In this document: in pieces, positions 28,201-37,805 of the stretch | Position numbering within the stretch: the first letter of the stretch is position 1 | Layout: each line of letters opens with the position of its first letter | Origin: Qipengyuania algicida | GTDB taxonomy: Bacteria > Pseudomonadota > Alphaproteobacteria > Sphingomonadales > Sphingomonadaceae | Assembly (NCBI RefSeq): GCF_009828025.1 | Contig: NZ_WTYA01000004.1 | Span: 217,560-281,559, forward strand | Length of the DNA: 64,000 nt | Direction: 5' to 3' | Notes under the pieces: model-generated | What the model was told of the DNA's origin: nothing | What the model saw: the letters and a program-made list of their open reading frames with translations, nothing else | Databases searched by the model: none | Made by a program: the position numbers and the translations under genes

Positions 28201-29589
28201 TCAGCGACTATCGGCAAATTCGAACGGCACAGACAGTCGCTTTGTACGATCGAAAGAAAGTCTGCGCCCGGCGGGCGGGTACGCACGCTGGCTGCAATCG
28301 ACGATGTGGCACCGCCGACACCCCAGACCGATAGGCATCGCCTCGTCACGTCCCGATGCCACCCACCGAGCAGACGCAAGATCGCTCGCAAGCGACGCGT
28401 CGACACCCAGCACCACTGTAAAGAGTGAATCCGCATTGCCAGTTGCTCCGCTGATCGCTTTGGCAAAGGTCATCCACTGCGCGGTACCGGAACCGGCATC
28501 GTCGACCAGTATGTTCTGCACCAGCAATTCGCCACGTCGGCCAAACGCCGCGGTTGCCTGCCACAATGGGCAGACGGCTTCACTTTCGAGAAACACCGCT
28601 CCGCTCGCGCCAACGAAGCGTTTGGAGATCTGCCCCGCCCGGTCGAGTCGGGCCATGAAGAACGGTAGACCGCGCTGGCCGACGCGTTGCAGCGTCGTCA
28701 GACGATGCGCGAGCTGTTCGAAACTGACCCCGAACCGCCTTTGCAGCACCGAAAGATCGTATCCAGTGGCATCGCAAGCACGCAGAAAGCGGCTGTAGGG
28801 CATGATCAGCGCCGCTGCGAAATAATTAGCCAGATGACGTGCGAACAGCTCTCGCCCAGCCTCATCGTACATCTCAGCCCCAGCGACGAGGCTAGCAATT
28901 GCGTCACGCTGTTCAATCAGCCCGATCTGAAGCGCAAGCTGGAAGACACGCGATTCCGGAGAGAGCAGCTCCGACAGCTGAATTTGCCTTGCATGCAGAT
29001 CGAGCCGCCTGAGACTGTCAGGCATGACGTCGCGAGGCAGGATCCGGACGGATAACTGGTGCTTGTAGCGCAACCGCTCGGTAATCGCGCCGAGCACGTC
29101 GCCACGCGAAAGCCTGATCTCATCGGCAAGCTGTTCGGCGGAATGGTCGAGATCGGCGAAATGATTGCGCCAGCGTTCTATCTCACGACGCGATACGACC
29201 AGCGGATCATCACCGCCATGCCGTGCAGCCGGGTCGGCGCTATCGTAAAGGCGCGCAAAAGCGGCGGCAATTTGAGGAACCGAGGACAAAAGTTCATCGA
29301 CTTCGTCGCGATCGATCGCGAGGTCGGCAAAGCGTTCGTCGGCAAAGCGTCGCGCTAGCCCATCGATCCCGCCGACACTGCCATCCTCCTGCATCTCGCG
29401 CGGGTCGAACCCGAACTCGGCGGCGAGTTGCATCACCACACGCGCAGTGACAGGTCGCTGGTTTCGCTCGATCAGATTGAGATAGCTCGGCGAAATCTGA
29501 AGGCGCGCCGCCATCGCGGCCTGGGTCAATTGCTGGCGCTTACGCAGGCGACGCAAAACCGGTCCTGCAAACAATGCCGCATCCGACAT
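28201..29589 (-). CDS. Short-chain fatty acyl-CoA regulator (ScfR/RamB type)
   Basis: A 462-residue regulator. An XRE helix-turn-helix lies at about residues 9-63 (LTQAAMAARLQISPSYLNLI). A middle ImmA/IrrE-like DUF2083 region has AEMYDEAGRELFARHLANYF and the C-terminus has a cysteine cluster (CRRCHIVDC). Relatives are RamB of Corynebacterium/Mycobacterium, which controls aceA, and PccR of Rhodobacter, which senses acyl-CoA. It is divergent from aceA with a 160-bp shared promoter region, so control of aceA is likely. Confidence 0.88.
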   Translation of the reverse strand: MSDAALFAGPVLRRLRKRQQLTQAAMAARLQISPSYLNLIERNQRPVTARVVMQLAAEFGFDPREMQEDGSVGGIDGLARRFADERFADLAIDRDEVDELLSSVPQIAAAFARLYDSADPAARHGGDDPLVVSRREIERWRNHFADLDHSAEQLADEIRLSRGDVLGAITERLRYKHQLSVRILPRDVMPDSLRRLDLHARQIQLSELLSPESRVFQLALQIGLIEQRDAIASLVAGAEMYDEAGRELFARHLANYFAAALIMPYSRFLRACDATGYDLSVLQRRFGVSFEQLAHRLTTLQRVGQRGLPFFMARLDRAGQISKRFVGASGAVFLESEAVCPLWQATAAFGRRGELLVQNILVDDAGSGTAQWMTFAKAISGATGNADSLFTVVLGVDASLASDLASARWVASGRDEAMPIGLGCRRCHIVDCSQRAYPPAGRRLSFDRTKRLSVPFEFADSR

Positions 29590-29590
29590 A

Positions 29591-29662
29591 TGTAAATTCC
29601 TTTACTAATTTACACTCGATATACATGGAAGTAGCAGACCATTACAGCATTAACTGTAAATT
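29591..29662. promoter_or_regulatory. Operator region between ScfR-like gene and aceA
   Basis: The inverted repeat TGTAAATT (29591-29598), 8-bp gap, AATTTACA (29607-29614) begins immediately before the regulator's start codon. A third copy of TGTAAATT at 29655-29662 reads on into TTGCG, giving GTAAATTTTGC (29656-29666), about 84-94 bp before the aceA start. This fits autoregulation plus aceA control by the divergent regulator. Known binding sites of this regulator family contain TTTGCAAA-like halves; binding here is inferred. Confidence 0.55.
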
Positions 29663-29749
29663 TTGCGTGGCTTCGAGCCTCACATGCTCCACAACCTTGG
29701 TCAGATTTTGGACATGCGGGGCGTCCCGCAAGACTTGCAGGAGAATACC

Positions 29750-31348
29750 ATGACCTATCAGGCCAACATCGGTGAGCTACGCACCGCAATCGATGGCGCA
29801 GGCGCACCCTGGGCTGCGATAAATGCCGAATCGGCCGCGCGGATGCAGGCGCAGAACCGCTTTCCAACCGGGCTCGATATCGCGCGCTACACGGCAGCGA
29901 TCATGCGCCGCGACATGGCTGCCTATGATGCTGATCCTGCCGCTTACACCCAGTCGCTGGGTTGCTGGCATGGGTTCATCGCCCAGCAGAAGATGATTTC
30001 GATCAAGAAGCATTTCGGATCCACCGAGCGGCGGTATCTTTACCTGTCCGGCTGGATGATCGCCGCGCTACGCAGTGAATTCGGCCCCCTGCCCGACCAG
30101 TCGATGCATGAAAAGACTTCGGTCCCCGCGCTTATCGAGGAAATCTACACCTTCCTGCGTCAGGCCGATGCACGCGAGCTTGGCGGTATGTTCCGCGCGC
30201 TCGACAAGGCGCGCGAGGCAGGCGACGAGGTCGAGGCCAAGCGGATCGAACACGCAATCGACAATTTCGAAACGCATATCGTCCCGATCATCGCCGATAT
30301 CGATGCTGGGTTCGGTAACGCCGAGGCAACCTATCTCCTCGCCAAGAAGATGATCGAGGCCGGTGCCTGCGCGATACAGATCGAGAACCAGGTTTCGGAC
30401 GAAAAGCAGTGCGGCCACCAGGATGGCAAGGTCACCGTGCCGCATGAGGACTTCCTCCAGAAGATCCGTGCGATCCGCTATGCCTTCCTCGAACTGGGGC
30501 TACCCGAAGGCATCATTGTCGCGCGCACCGATTCGCTTGGCGCCGGACTCACCAAGCAGATTGCCTTTTCCAAAGAACCTGGCGATCTGGGCGACCAGTA
30601 CAATGCTTTCCTCGACTGCGAGGAAGTCGACGCCAGCACGCTCGGCAACGGTCAGGTTCTAATCAGTCGCGAAGGCAAGCTGATGGCTCCCAAGCGCCTT
30701 CCTTCGAACCTGTACCAGTTCCGCGCCGGCACGGGTGAGGACCGCTGCGTGCTCGATTGCATCACATCGCTCCAGAACGGCGCTGACCTGCTGTGGATCG
30801 AAACCGAAAAGCCGCATGTCGAACAGATTGCCGGCATGGTCGATCGCATCCGCGAGGTCGTGCCCAATGCCAAGCTGGTGTATAACAACTCGCCCAGCTT
30901 CAACTGGACTCTCAACTTCCGCCAACAAGTCTATGATGCGTGGGAGAAAGAAGGCCGCGACCTGTCAAGCTACGATCGTGCTCGCCTGATGAGCGAGGAC
31001 TATGACGCCACAGAACTCGGCCGCGAGGCGGATGCTCGTATCCAGACGTTCCAGGCCGATGGGGCAAAGCGTGCCGGTATCTTCCATCACCTCATCACCC
31101 TGCCGACCTATCACACGGCAGCGCTGAGCACCGACAATCTCGCCAAGCGCTATTTCGGCGAGGATGGAATGTTGGGCTACGTCAAGCAGGTCCAGCGCGA
31201 GGAAATTCGTCAGCAGATCGCCTGCGTGAAGCACCAGAACATGGCGGGCTCGGACATGGGGGACGACCACAAGGAATATTTCGCCGGGGACGCCGCGCTC
31301 AAGGCCGGCGGATCCGCCAATACCATGAACCAGTTCGCCGCTGCCTGA
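29750..31348 (+). CDS. aceA: Isocitrate lyase
   Basis: The key glyoxylate-shunt enzyme, splitting isocitrate to succinate and glyoxylate (532 residues, the long subclass). The catalytic Cys221 is in EKQCGHQDGK; other motifs are ARTDSLGAGLT, WIETEKPHVEQ and NNSPSFNW. The ATG at 29750 is preceded by GCAGGAG. A small hairpin GCGGG-GCGT-CCCGC (29716-29729) sits just before this ribosome-binding site. Malate synthase is not nearby. The shunt fits growth on acetate or fatty acids. Confidence 0.96.
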   Translation: MTYQANIGELRTAIDGAGAPWAAINAESAARMQAQNRFPTGLDIARYTAAIMRRDMAAYDADPAAYTQSLGCWHGFIAQQKMISIKKHFGSTERRYLYLSGWMIAALRSEFGPLPDQSMHEKTSVPALIEEIYTFLRQADARELGGMFRALDKAREAGDEVEAKRIEHAIDNFETHIVPIIADIDAGFGNAEATYLLAKKMIEAGACAIQIENQVSDEKQCGHQDGKVTVPHEDFLQKIRAIRYAFLELGLPEGIIVARTDSLGAGLTKQIAFSKEPGDLGDQYNAFLDCEEVDASTLGNGQVLISREGKLMAPKRLPSNLYQFRAGTGEDRCVLDCITSLQNGADLLWIETEKPHVEQIAGMVDRIREVVPNAKLVYNNSPSFNWTLNFRQQVYDAWEKEGRDLSSYDRARLMSEDYDATELGREADARIQTFQADGAKRAGIFHHLITLPTYHTAALSTDNLAKRYFGEDGMLGYVKQVQREEIRQQIACVKHQNMAGSDMGDDHKEYFAGDAALKAGGSANTMNQFAAA

Positions 31349-31392
31349 GCCCATCGGGCTCACAGCGCATCGATTTAGCAAGGAGAGTACCC

Positions 31393-31575
31393 ATGACCGA
31401 GACAGCAACCATGGCCCGCGAACCCGGACGCGCCCGCGCCCTGTTCTCGACCGCCGATTTCCGCCTGCTGCGCGCTGCGCTGGCCAGCCACGCCCGCGCC
31501 ACCGAGGATCGCGAGGAATTGGCGAAGATCAACGCACTGCATCACCGCCTCGGCACATACGTCAGCGGCGAATAG
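31393..31575 (+). CDS. Small protein downstream of aceA
   Basis: A 60-residue soluble protein, basic in the first half (REPGRARALFSTADFRLLRAALASHARA) and ending HHRLGTYVSGE. A strong AAGGAGAG lies 5 nt before the ATG, and it starts 44 bp after aceA, so it is probably a real gene of the same transcript. It is probably alpha-helical; no family recognised. Confidence 0.65.
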   Translation: MTETATMAREPGRARALFSTADFRLLRAALASHARATEDREELAKINALHHRLGTYVSGE

Positions 31576-31594
31576 GTTCTCCTGGGGAGGAGAA

Positions 31595-31635
31595 ACGGCC
31601 GTCGGGGGATTGGGAGAGGATGTCCCGGCGGCCGT
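31595..31635. terminator. GC-rich terminator hairpin between convergent genes
   Basis: ACGGCCGTCGGG (31595-31606) pairs with CCCGGCGGCCGT (31624-31635) over 12 bp with one G-T pair. It closes the aceA transcript and lies 11 bp from the end of the convergent transporter gene. No T run follows. Confidence 0.5.
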
Positions 31636-31646
31636 AATACCGATGG

Positions 31647-33446
31647 TCAAAGGTGGTAGGTCATCACCAGCGTGATCGAAAGCACCGCGACCATGATTAG
31701 CACCAGAGGCACCCCGGTGCGGATGTAGTCTTTGAACTCGTATGATCCCTCCGCCATGATCAACATGTTGGTCTGGTAAGCGATCGGTGTCGCGTAACAC
31801 AGGTTGCAGCCGAACAGCACGGCCAGCACCAGAGGCTCAGGCGGCAGCCCGAGGCGTTGGGCGATCGAAAAGGCGATGGGCGTGCCGACAGTAGCCGCTG
31901 TCGCGTTGGATGCGAAATTGGTCAGCAACGTCACGAACAGCATGATGACAGCAAGCACCGCAGCCGGGCTCAGATATTGCAAGCCATAAGCCATGAGATG
32001 ACCCAGCCAGTCGGCCGCCCCGCTGTCGTCGATGATCCGCCCTACCGCGATCGAGGCGGCCACCAGCACGATCACCTTGGCGGAGAGCGCCCGACCGACG
32101 CGGTCGAACTTCACGCACCCGGTCACAAACATCAGGATCGCCCCGGCAAGCGCGGAAATGGCGATCGGCAGCAAGCCCACCGAAGCGAGCCCCACCGTTC
32201 CCAGCATGATAACCCCGGCAAGCACCGCCTTGGACCGGCGCGGCAATTCGCGCGCACCTTCGAGCTGGAGCAGGCTATCCCCGCGGGCGAAGGCTTCCAG
32301 ATCCTCCGGCGCACCCATCACCAGCAGCACATCGCCTTCCGCGATACGCAAGTCACCTCCGGCGCTGTATTGATCCTGCCCACCCAAAAGACGCTCGGGT
32401 CGATGGATGCCGATCACCGCAACGCCGTAAAGATCCGCGATACCCGAAGTCGGCAGGGTGCGATTGATCAGTCGCGAATCACCCGTGACAGTCATTTCAA
32501 CCACCATCACATCGGAACTTGAATCCTGACTTTGCTGGCGAATACGGTCGAGCACCCAGCCCGGTGCCGCCTCCCCACGCAGGAAACGGATTGCTTCCTC
32601 CAGAGCGTCATGCGGCCCCGACATCGCCAGTCGCTGCTGCGGTTTGAGAAGACCCAGAGGCGGTTCGTGAAACTCGATTTCGTTGGGCAGGCGCGGGATG
32701 ATCTCCGCCAGTTCCCGCCCGTTGAGCGTGCTGCCCTCAGTCACCCGCAGGCGCGTGTGGAAGCGGCGTTTCACGTGTATTTGGGCAACGGTATTATCGC
32801 CGAGCATTCTCGGGGCGACGAGCCACAGATACGGCAGAGCAACCAAGGCGGCGACCATGACGATCGGAGTGAAATGGAACACGCTCAAGCTGCGCATCCC
32901 AAGATCGCGCGCGATCGAGACTACCAGAATATTGGTCGAGGTTCCGATCGTGGTCGCCATGCCGCCAATCAGCACGGCGGCGTTGAGCGGGATCAGTGTC
33001 TTGGATGCAGGCAACCCTCCCCGCGCAGCCAATTGCACGAAGATCGGCAACAGCAACACCAGCACCGGCGTGTCGTTGACTGCCATGGAGAGCAGTAAGG
33101 CTGCACAAAGAGATAGGAGCAAACCGATCTGGCCGTTGAACTTGAACACACGTTCGAGCAACCGTGCCGCCGGATCGAGCGCGCCGGTGACAACCAGGCC
33201 CCGCCCCATGATCATCAATGCGCAAATCGTGATGAGCGCATAATGACCAAAGCCGGAGAAGGCCAGTTGCAGCCCTTGCGTCGGCGCATCGCCGGGCAGG
33301 GGAAAGAAATAGAGCCCGACCGCAATCACCGCGATCGTCAACAAGGAAATGATTTCTACCGCCATCCGCCCACGCGCAAAGGCGATAAACATGGCGATCG
33401 TAACGACCATGGCCGCTAGCGCGTGATAGGATGGCAAGCCTGGCAT
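31647..33446 (-). CDS. SLC13-family permease with RCK_C domains
   Basis: A 599-residue inner membrane transporter of the DASS/SLC13 (CitMHS-like) type. Two blocks of hydrophobic helices flank a central cytoplasmic region (about 205-380) carrying two RCK/TrkA-C modules (EGSTLNGRELAEIIPRLPNE and GDLRIAEGDVLLVMGAPEDL). Such proteins move dicarboxylates, sulfate or other anions with sodium. The start at MPGLPSYHALAAM begins the first membrane helix; an upstream in-frame start would add 58 residues unlike the family. Substrate unknown. Confidence 0.85.
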   Translation of the reverse strand: MPGLPSYHALAAMVVTIAMFIAFARGRMAVEIISLLTIAVIAVGLYFFPLPGDAPTQGLQLAFSGFGHYALITICALMIMGRGLVVTGALDPAARLLERVFKFNGQIGLLLSLCAALLLSMAVNDTPVLVLLLPIFVQLAARGGLPASKTLIPLNAAVLIGGMATTIGTSTNILVVSIARDLGMRSLSVFHFTPIVMVAALVALPYLWLVAPRMLGDNTVAQIHVKRRFHTRLRVTEGSTLNGRELAEIIPRLPNEIEFHEPPLGLLKPQQRLAMSGPHDALEEAIRFLRGEAAPGWVLDRIRQQSQDSSSDVMVVEMTVTGDSRLINRTLPTSGIADLYGVAVIGIHRPERLLGGQDQYSAGGDLRIAEGDVLLVMGAPEDLEAFARGDSLLQLEGARELPRRSKAVLAGVIMLGTVGLASVGLLPIAISALAGAILMFVTGCVKFDRVGRALSAKVIVLVAASIAVGRIIDDSGAADWLGHLMAYGLQYLSPAAVLAVIMLFVTLLTNFASNATAATVGTPIAFSIAQRLGLPPEPLVLAVLFGCNLCYATPIAYQTNMLIMAEGSYEFKDYIRTGVPLVLIMVAVLSITLVMTYHL

Positions 33447-33619
33447 GGTTCGATCAGCTGAATCCCACCATGGGACGGGGATTACAAGCGAATTTGACTG
33501 ATCGCCAGTCTGGCGGTGCAAGATAGAAGCGCCGTCGTCCGGGACAGTTGGGTGTGTAGACAGCCATTCGCCCCGGTGATAGCAGCCGCGCCACCAACCA
33601 CCGAAGGTATTGGACGACA

Positions 33620-34849
33620 ATGAAGATCGCCTATCTCGTCAACCAATATCCCAAAGTCAGCCATACTTTCATCCGCACGGAAATCCTTGCGCTGGAAGAG
33701 ATGGGCATTTCGGTGGAGCGCATCGCCATGCGCGGATGGGACGCCGAACTGGTCGATCCGCTCGACAAACAGGAGCGTAAGCGCACACGCTATGTTCTGA
33801 AAGGTGGCGCTGCCGCGATCCTGGCTGCGATAGCGCTTGCCTTACTGAGCCGACCTACCCGCTTTTTCCAAGCTCTCGCAACCGCGTGGCAACTTTCGCG
33901 CGGAGGGGAACGGGGGGTCCTGATTCATTTGATCTATCTCGCCGAAGCCTGCCTTGTTCTGCGCTGGGTTACAAAGGATAAAGTATCCCACGTCCACGCC
34001 CATTTCGGCAGCAACGCCGCCGCTGTCGCTATGCTTATTCGCAAGCTTGGCGGACCACCCTTCAGCTTCACCATTCATGGTTCTGAAGAGTTCGACAAAC
34101 CCTATCAATGGAAGCTGCGCGAAAAAATCGCCGATGCGACGTTCATCGTGGCGGTGAGTAGCTTTTGCCGTGCTCAGGTCTATCGCTCCACCGAGCCTGC
34201 CGCATGGTCAAAAGTTCATATCGTCCACTGCACAATCGATCCACGTTTTGAGGAATTGCCTACCACCGCTCCTCCGGCCAATGACACATTGGTGTGCGTG
34301 GGTAGGCTATGCGAACAAAAAGGGCAATTGATCCTCATCCGGGCGATGGCCGCGCTGCAAGACCATGGGGTAGAATTCAAGCTGGTGCTAGCCGGTGATG
34401 GAGAAATGCGCGGAGATATCGAACAGGCTATTGCGACGGCCGGCTTGCAGAACAATGTGCGGATTACCGGCTGGGTGAACACGCAAGAAATCGTCGATCT
34501 GCTGGAGAAATCGCGTGGAATGGTGCTGGCAAGCTTTATTGAGGGGCTTCCGGTTGGCATCATGGAAGCCATGGCTCGCCGCCGTCCCGTAATCTCGACC
34601 CGCATTACGGGCATCCCGGAGCTGGTACGAGACCGAATCGATGGCTTTCTCGTCCCAGCAAGCGACGTGGATGCGCTAGCAGAGGCAATCGAGAAATTCC
34701 TTGCGCTGAGCGAGGAAGAGCTGGCCCAAATGGGCGATGCAGCCCGCTCCCGGGCTTGGGAACGCCACTCAGCGAGCATCGAGACAGCCAAACTGGTCGA
34801 GCTTTTTCGACACTATGTGCCTGAAAAAGCCAACCTAGAGGTCTTCTAG
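33620..34849 (+). CDS. Glycosyltransferase family 4 (exopolysaccharide type)
   Basis: A 409-residue GT-B fold enzyme. The N-terminal domain begins MKIAYLVNQYPKVSHTFIRTE, typical of colanic-acid and exopolysaccharide transferases. The donor-binding domain shows VCVGRLCEQKGQ and the EX7E-like EGLPVGIMEAMARRRPVIST. It probably adds a sugar to a lipid-linked glycan at the inner membrane. It overlaps by 4 bp, convergently, with the next glycosyltransferase. Confidence 0.88.
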   Translation: MKIAYLVNQYPKVSHTFIRTEILALEEMGISVERIAMRGWDAELVDPLDKQERKRTRYVLKGGAAAILAAIALALLSRPTRFFQALATAWQLSRGGERGVLIHLIYLAEACLVLRWVTKDKVSHVHAHFGSNAAAVAMLIRKLGGPPFSFTIHGSEEFDKPYQWKLREKIADATFIVAVSSFCRAQVYRSTEPAAWSKVHIVHCTIDPRFEELPTTAPPANDTLVCVGRLCEQKGQLILIRAMAALQDHGVEFKLVLAGDGEMRGDIEQAIATAGLQNNVRITGWVNTQEIVDLLEKSRGMVLASFIEGLPVGIMEAMARRRPVISTRITGIPELVRDRIDGFLVPASDVDALAEAIEKFLALSEEELAQMGDAARSRAWERHSASIETAKLVELFRHYVPEKANLEVF

Positions 34850-35952
34850 TCTGCGCTCGAACGACGCGCTGCAATCACCTGCTCGAAGAAGTCGCGATAC
34901 TGGGTGGCGACATTGGCCCAGGAAAACTGTTGGGCACGTTCACGCCCGATCTCTGCATGCGCCTCACCCGGTGCCAACGACTGCTCGATTTGCTCCGCCA
35001 GAGCATTCTGGTCCCTCGTATTACAGAGAAACTGATCGTCGCCTACGATCCAGCGCGTGCGCTCCCAATCTTCTGCCACCACCGGTAGCCCGCAGGCAAG
35101 CGCTTCGACAAACACGTTGCCAAAGGATTCGTCGAGAGACAGATGCAGGAAGGCATCGCAGGAGCGATAAAGCAGCGGCATGTCCGCAGGGGCAGCGGTC
35201 AGGCGGGTGAAGCGACCCGGTAGCAATTCTGCCGCCAGTCGATCGATTGCAGCTCGTTCCGGTCCGTCGCCAGCACAGACCAGGTGAACATCCGGCAATT
35301 GCGCAATCGCTCGAATTCCTTCGTCCACCCGCTTACTGGCGATAAGGGCGCTGACCATAAGGACCAGTCGCTTGCCCTCCGGTAAACCGAACTTCGCGCG
35401 GTCGCCTGGTCCGGGCGTAAAGTGGTCAACCGCCACGCCATTAGGAATCAACGCCGCCCGCCACAGCGAGCGTGCCGTCTCGTAATAGTCGGGATTTATG
35501 CAGATCACCCCGTCGCAGGAAAAAAAACGGTATTCGGACTTGTTCGAATGAACCGGCCAGTCGCCATTCTGGGTTACGAATATATGCGCAGGGCGCTCAC
35601 CACCCGAAGGTCGGCGCAATGCCCATTGAACGAAGGGATAGGAACAGGCGACGGTGATGTCATAATCAGACGGGTTGTATTGCCACAGAAACCCCGGGAG
35701 AAAGGTTAGTTCTTCATAGGCCGTTTCATTGCGCAACGTCGGCAATTTCGGAAACCGTTCGAACAGGCCACGTGGGAGCGCACCTGAATGAAGGAACTTG
35801 TAGGGCGTTCCTTCACTCGGCTCTCCTGAACCGATCAGCGTAACCTTGTCCCCTCCCTTTGCGAGCTCACTCGCCACCGACATCAGGGCGATCTCAGCTC
35901 CACGCCCAACACGGTGCAATCCGGGAAGGGCGAAAAGAATACGTAAGCTCAT
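34846..35952 (-). CDS. Glycosyltransferase family 4
   Basis: A 368-residue GT-B glycosyltransferase. The N-terminus RILFALPGLHRVGRGAEIALM has the typical glycine loop, and the donor site is in LVLMVSALIASKRVDEGI and the DESFGNVFVEALACGLPVV motif with its catalytic glutamates. It is convergent with the preceding GT4 and divergent from the GT2 gene. Acceptor and sugar unknown; it probably belongs to the same surface-polysaccharide group. Confidence 0.86.
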   Translation of the reverse strand: MSLRILFALPGLHRVGRGAEIALMSVASELAKGGDKVTLIGSGEPSEGTPYKFLHSGALPRGLFERFPKLPTLRNETAYEELTFLPGFLWQYNPSDYDITVACSYPFVQWALRRPSGGERPAHIFVTQNGDWPVHSNKSEYRFFSCDGVICINPDYYETARSLWRAALIPNGVAVDHFTPGPGDRAKFGLPEGKRLVLMVSALIASKRVDEGIRAIAQLPDVHLVCAGDGPERAAIDRLAAELLPGRFTRLTAAPADMPLLYRSCDAFLHLSLDESFGNVFVEALACGLPVVAEDWERTRWIVGDDQFLCNTRDQNALAEQIEQSLAPGEAHAEIGRERAQQFSWANVATQYRDFFEQVIAARRSSAD

Positions 35953-36154
35953 AAACTGGCGATTGCCCTTCGGTGCTGATGTAACGAATTATGCGGCATG
36001 GCAGTGATCGATCCGAATGCCGATTAATACAGCAAGCCCGTGATGTTTTGCCACATCCTCGCCCAATGCAGGCAGAGTCTTAAAAAATGGGCGCTACGCG
36101 TCCAGCTTCTGGACTGTTGCTTTCGACAGATAGACCTACCAACCGGGATTACCT

Positions 36155-37192
36155 ATGGCCGAAACTATGGATGAAGCAAGCATCGGCGTGGTCGTGATCG
36201 GCCGAAACGAAGGCGAACGTCTGCGAAAATGTCTTACCTCGCTCCAGAATGTCCCCGTGAGAGTTTATGTCGATTCAGGCTCTACCGACGACAGTTGTGG
36301 ATTGGCATGTGAACTCGGTTTCGATGTGGTCAACCTCGACCTCTCGAAGGGCTTTTCTGCCGCCCGCGCCCGCAACGCTGGAATCGACCACCTGCTCGGA
36401 CGTGACCCTGCACTTGAATACATCCAGGCGGTCGACGGCGATTGCGAAGTTCGCGATGGATGGATCGACACCGCTCGGGCAGATCTTGCGGCCGACCTGC
36501 AACGCGCAGTGGTTTTCGGACGTCGACGAGAACGCTATCCCAACCGCAACGCATACCATCTGGCCTGCGATGACGAGTGGGACGTTCCGGCGGGCGAGGT
36601 CAATTCTTGCGGTGGCGACGCCTTGTTTCGCGTTACCGCTCTGCGCGATGTCGTTGGTTATAACGACGAACTTATCGCGGGCGAAGAGCCGGACATGTGC
36701 CTGAGGATGCGCCAGAAGGGCTGGAAAATCTGGTCAAATGGGAAGGAAATGACCTGGCACGATGTCGCTATCGATCGCATCGGACAGTGGTGGAAGCGCT
36801 CCAAAAGAACCGGTTATGGCGTTGCACGACTAGTCGATTTGCATGGTGAGGCCGCCGATCCCTCATGGCGTCGCCTGCTGCATAGCGCGGGCTTCTGGAC
36901 GCTCGCAAATCTGACTGCCCTGATCGGGTTTGTCGTGTTACTGATATCGCGAAACCTCACTCTGAGCGTCATAGCCGTTCTGCCCGTCGCGCTGGTGATA
37001 GTTCAGATATTGCGCCTGACCCGCAGCAAGGCCCATCGACTAGGTGTCTCGGGTAGCTTCAAGTGGGCTTGCCTTATGATGATCGCCAAAGCAGCGCAAT
37101 TGCGTGGATGGCTGGATTACCGGGCGGACAAGCGAGCGCACAAACCGGCTACACTGATCGAGTACAAGGAAGAGCCTACAGGATCGCGCTGA
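36155..37192 (+). CDS. Glycosyltransferase family 2 with C-terminal membrane segments
   Basis: A 345-residue GT-A enzyme. The N-terminus has VVVIGRNEGERLRKCL and VYVDSGSTDDS, the donor region QAVDGDCEVRDGW (DXD-like) and GEEPDMCLRMRQKGW. Two hydrophobic helices near residues 249-285 anchor it to the inner membrane. The 200 bp upstream shows no gene or obvious structure. Likely part of surface-glycan synthesis with the two GT4 genes. Confidence 0.86.
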   Translation: MAETMDEASIGVVVIGRNEGERLRKCLTSLQNVPVRVYVDSGSTDDSCGLACELGFDVVNLDLSKGFSAARARNAGIDHLLGRDPALEYIQAVDGDCEVRDGWIDTARADLAADLQRAVVFGRRRERYPNRNAYHLACDDEWDVPAGEVNSCGGDALFRVTALRDVVGYNDELIAGEEPDMCLRMRQKGWKIWSNGKEMTWHDVAIDRIGQWWKRSKRTGYGVARLVDLHGEAADPSWRRLLHSAGFWTLANLTALIGFVVLLISRNLTLSVIAVLPVALVIVQILRLTRSKAHRLGVSGSFKWACLMMIAKAAQLRGWLDYRADKRAHKPATLIEYKEEPTGSR

Positions 37193-37204
37193 TCGCTCAA
37201 GCCG

Positions 37205-37289
37205 TGGTACCCCCGGCCGGACTCGAACCGGCACTTCGTTAGAAACTCGATTTTGAGTCGAGCGCGTCTACCAATTCCGCCACGGAGGC
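37205..37289 (-). tRNA. tRNA-Leu (CAA)
   Basis: The minus strand folds as a class II tRNA of 85 nt including encoded CCA. The anticodon stem CTCGA/TCGAG holds loop CTCAAAA with anticodon CAA, there is a variable arm, and the T arm is CCGGTTCGAGTCCGG. It reads UUG codons. Confidence 0.95.
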
Positions 37290-37352
37290 TCGCACTGGGC
37301 GAGCGCGGCGCTTAGCGACTTGCTGCGCAGCATTCAAGCGCAACGAAAATTT

Positions 37353-37688
37353 TCAGAAATCCCAAGCCATCCCAACATGCACCAGACTGGGCATATTCTT
37401 GTAGCGGCTACCCAAAGCACCCATCGTCATCACCGGGCCGCCGTCAACCAAACGCAGATCGATTTCGGGCGCTTGAAATGCGACCAAACGAATATCGGTG
37501 CCCTGCGGCAATTGTGGATTGGGCATTCTATCGCTTTGTCGTGCTCGCGCGACGACTTGCTTAATACGTGCTAGATCGAACGCGTCTTTCGATGTCTTAT
37601 GCTTCGCTTCGACCTGTGACGTCCGGGCCGATGACTGAGTACCGTAACTCAAACCTGCAACCACTATCAACGCGATGCATATGTTCAT
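37353..37688 (-). CDS. Small exported protein of unknown function
   Basis: A 111-residue protein with a short signal peptide (MNICIALIVVAGLSYGTQSSA). The mature part is lysine/arginine-rich near the N-terminus and ends VHVGMAWDF, where a terminal Phe could suggest an outer-membrane or beta-strand end. CGGAG lies 10 nt before the start. Local base composition is more AT-rich than its neighbours. No family recognised. Confidence 0.5.
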   Translation of the reverse strand: MNICIALIVVAGLSYGTQSSARTSQVEAKHKTSKDAFDLARIKQVVARARQSDRMPNPQLPQGTDIRLVAFQAPEIDLRLVDGGPVMTMGALGSRYKNMPSLVHVGMAWDF

Positions 37689-37805
37689 CGGCTTGCGACT
37701 CCGAAGGGCAATGTACCACCCAACTTAAGATACGCATGTTTAGTTCCGCATGAGCAAACGCGGTTAGATCAAATTAACCGTTTCCCCCGGCTTTCTGTCA
37801 AATCA

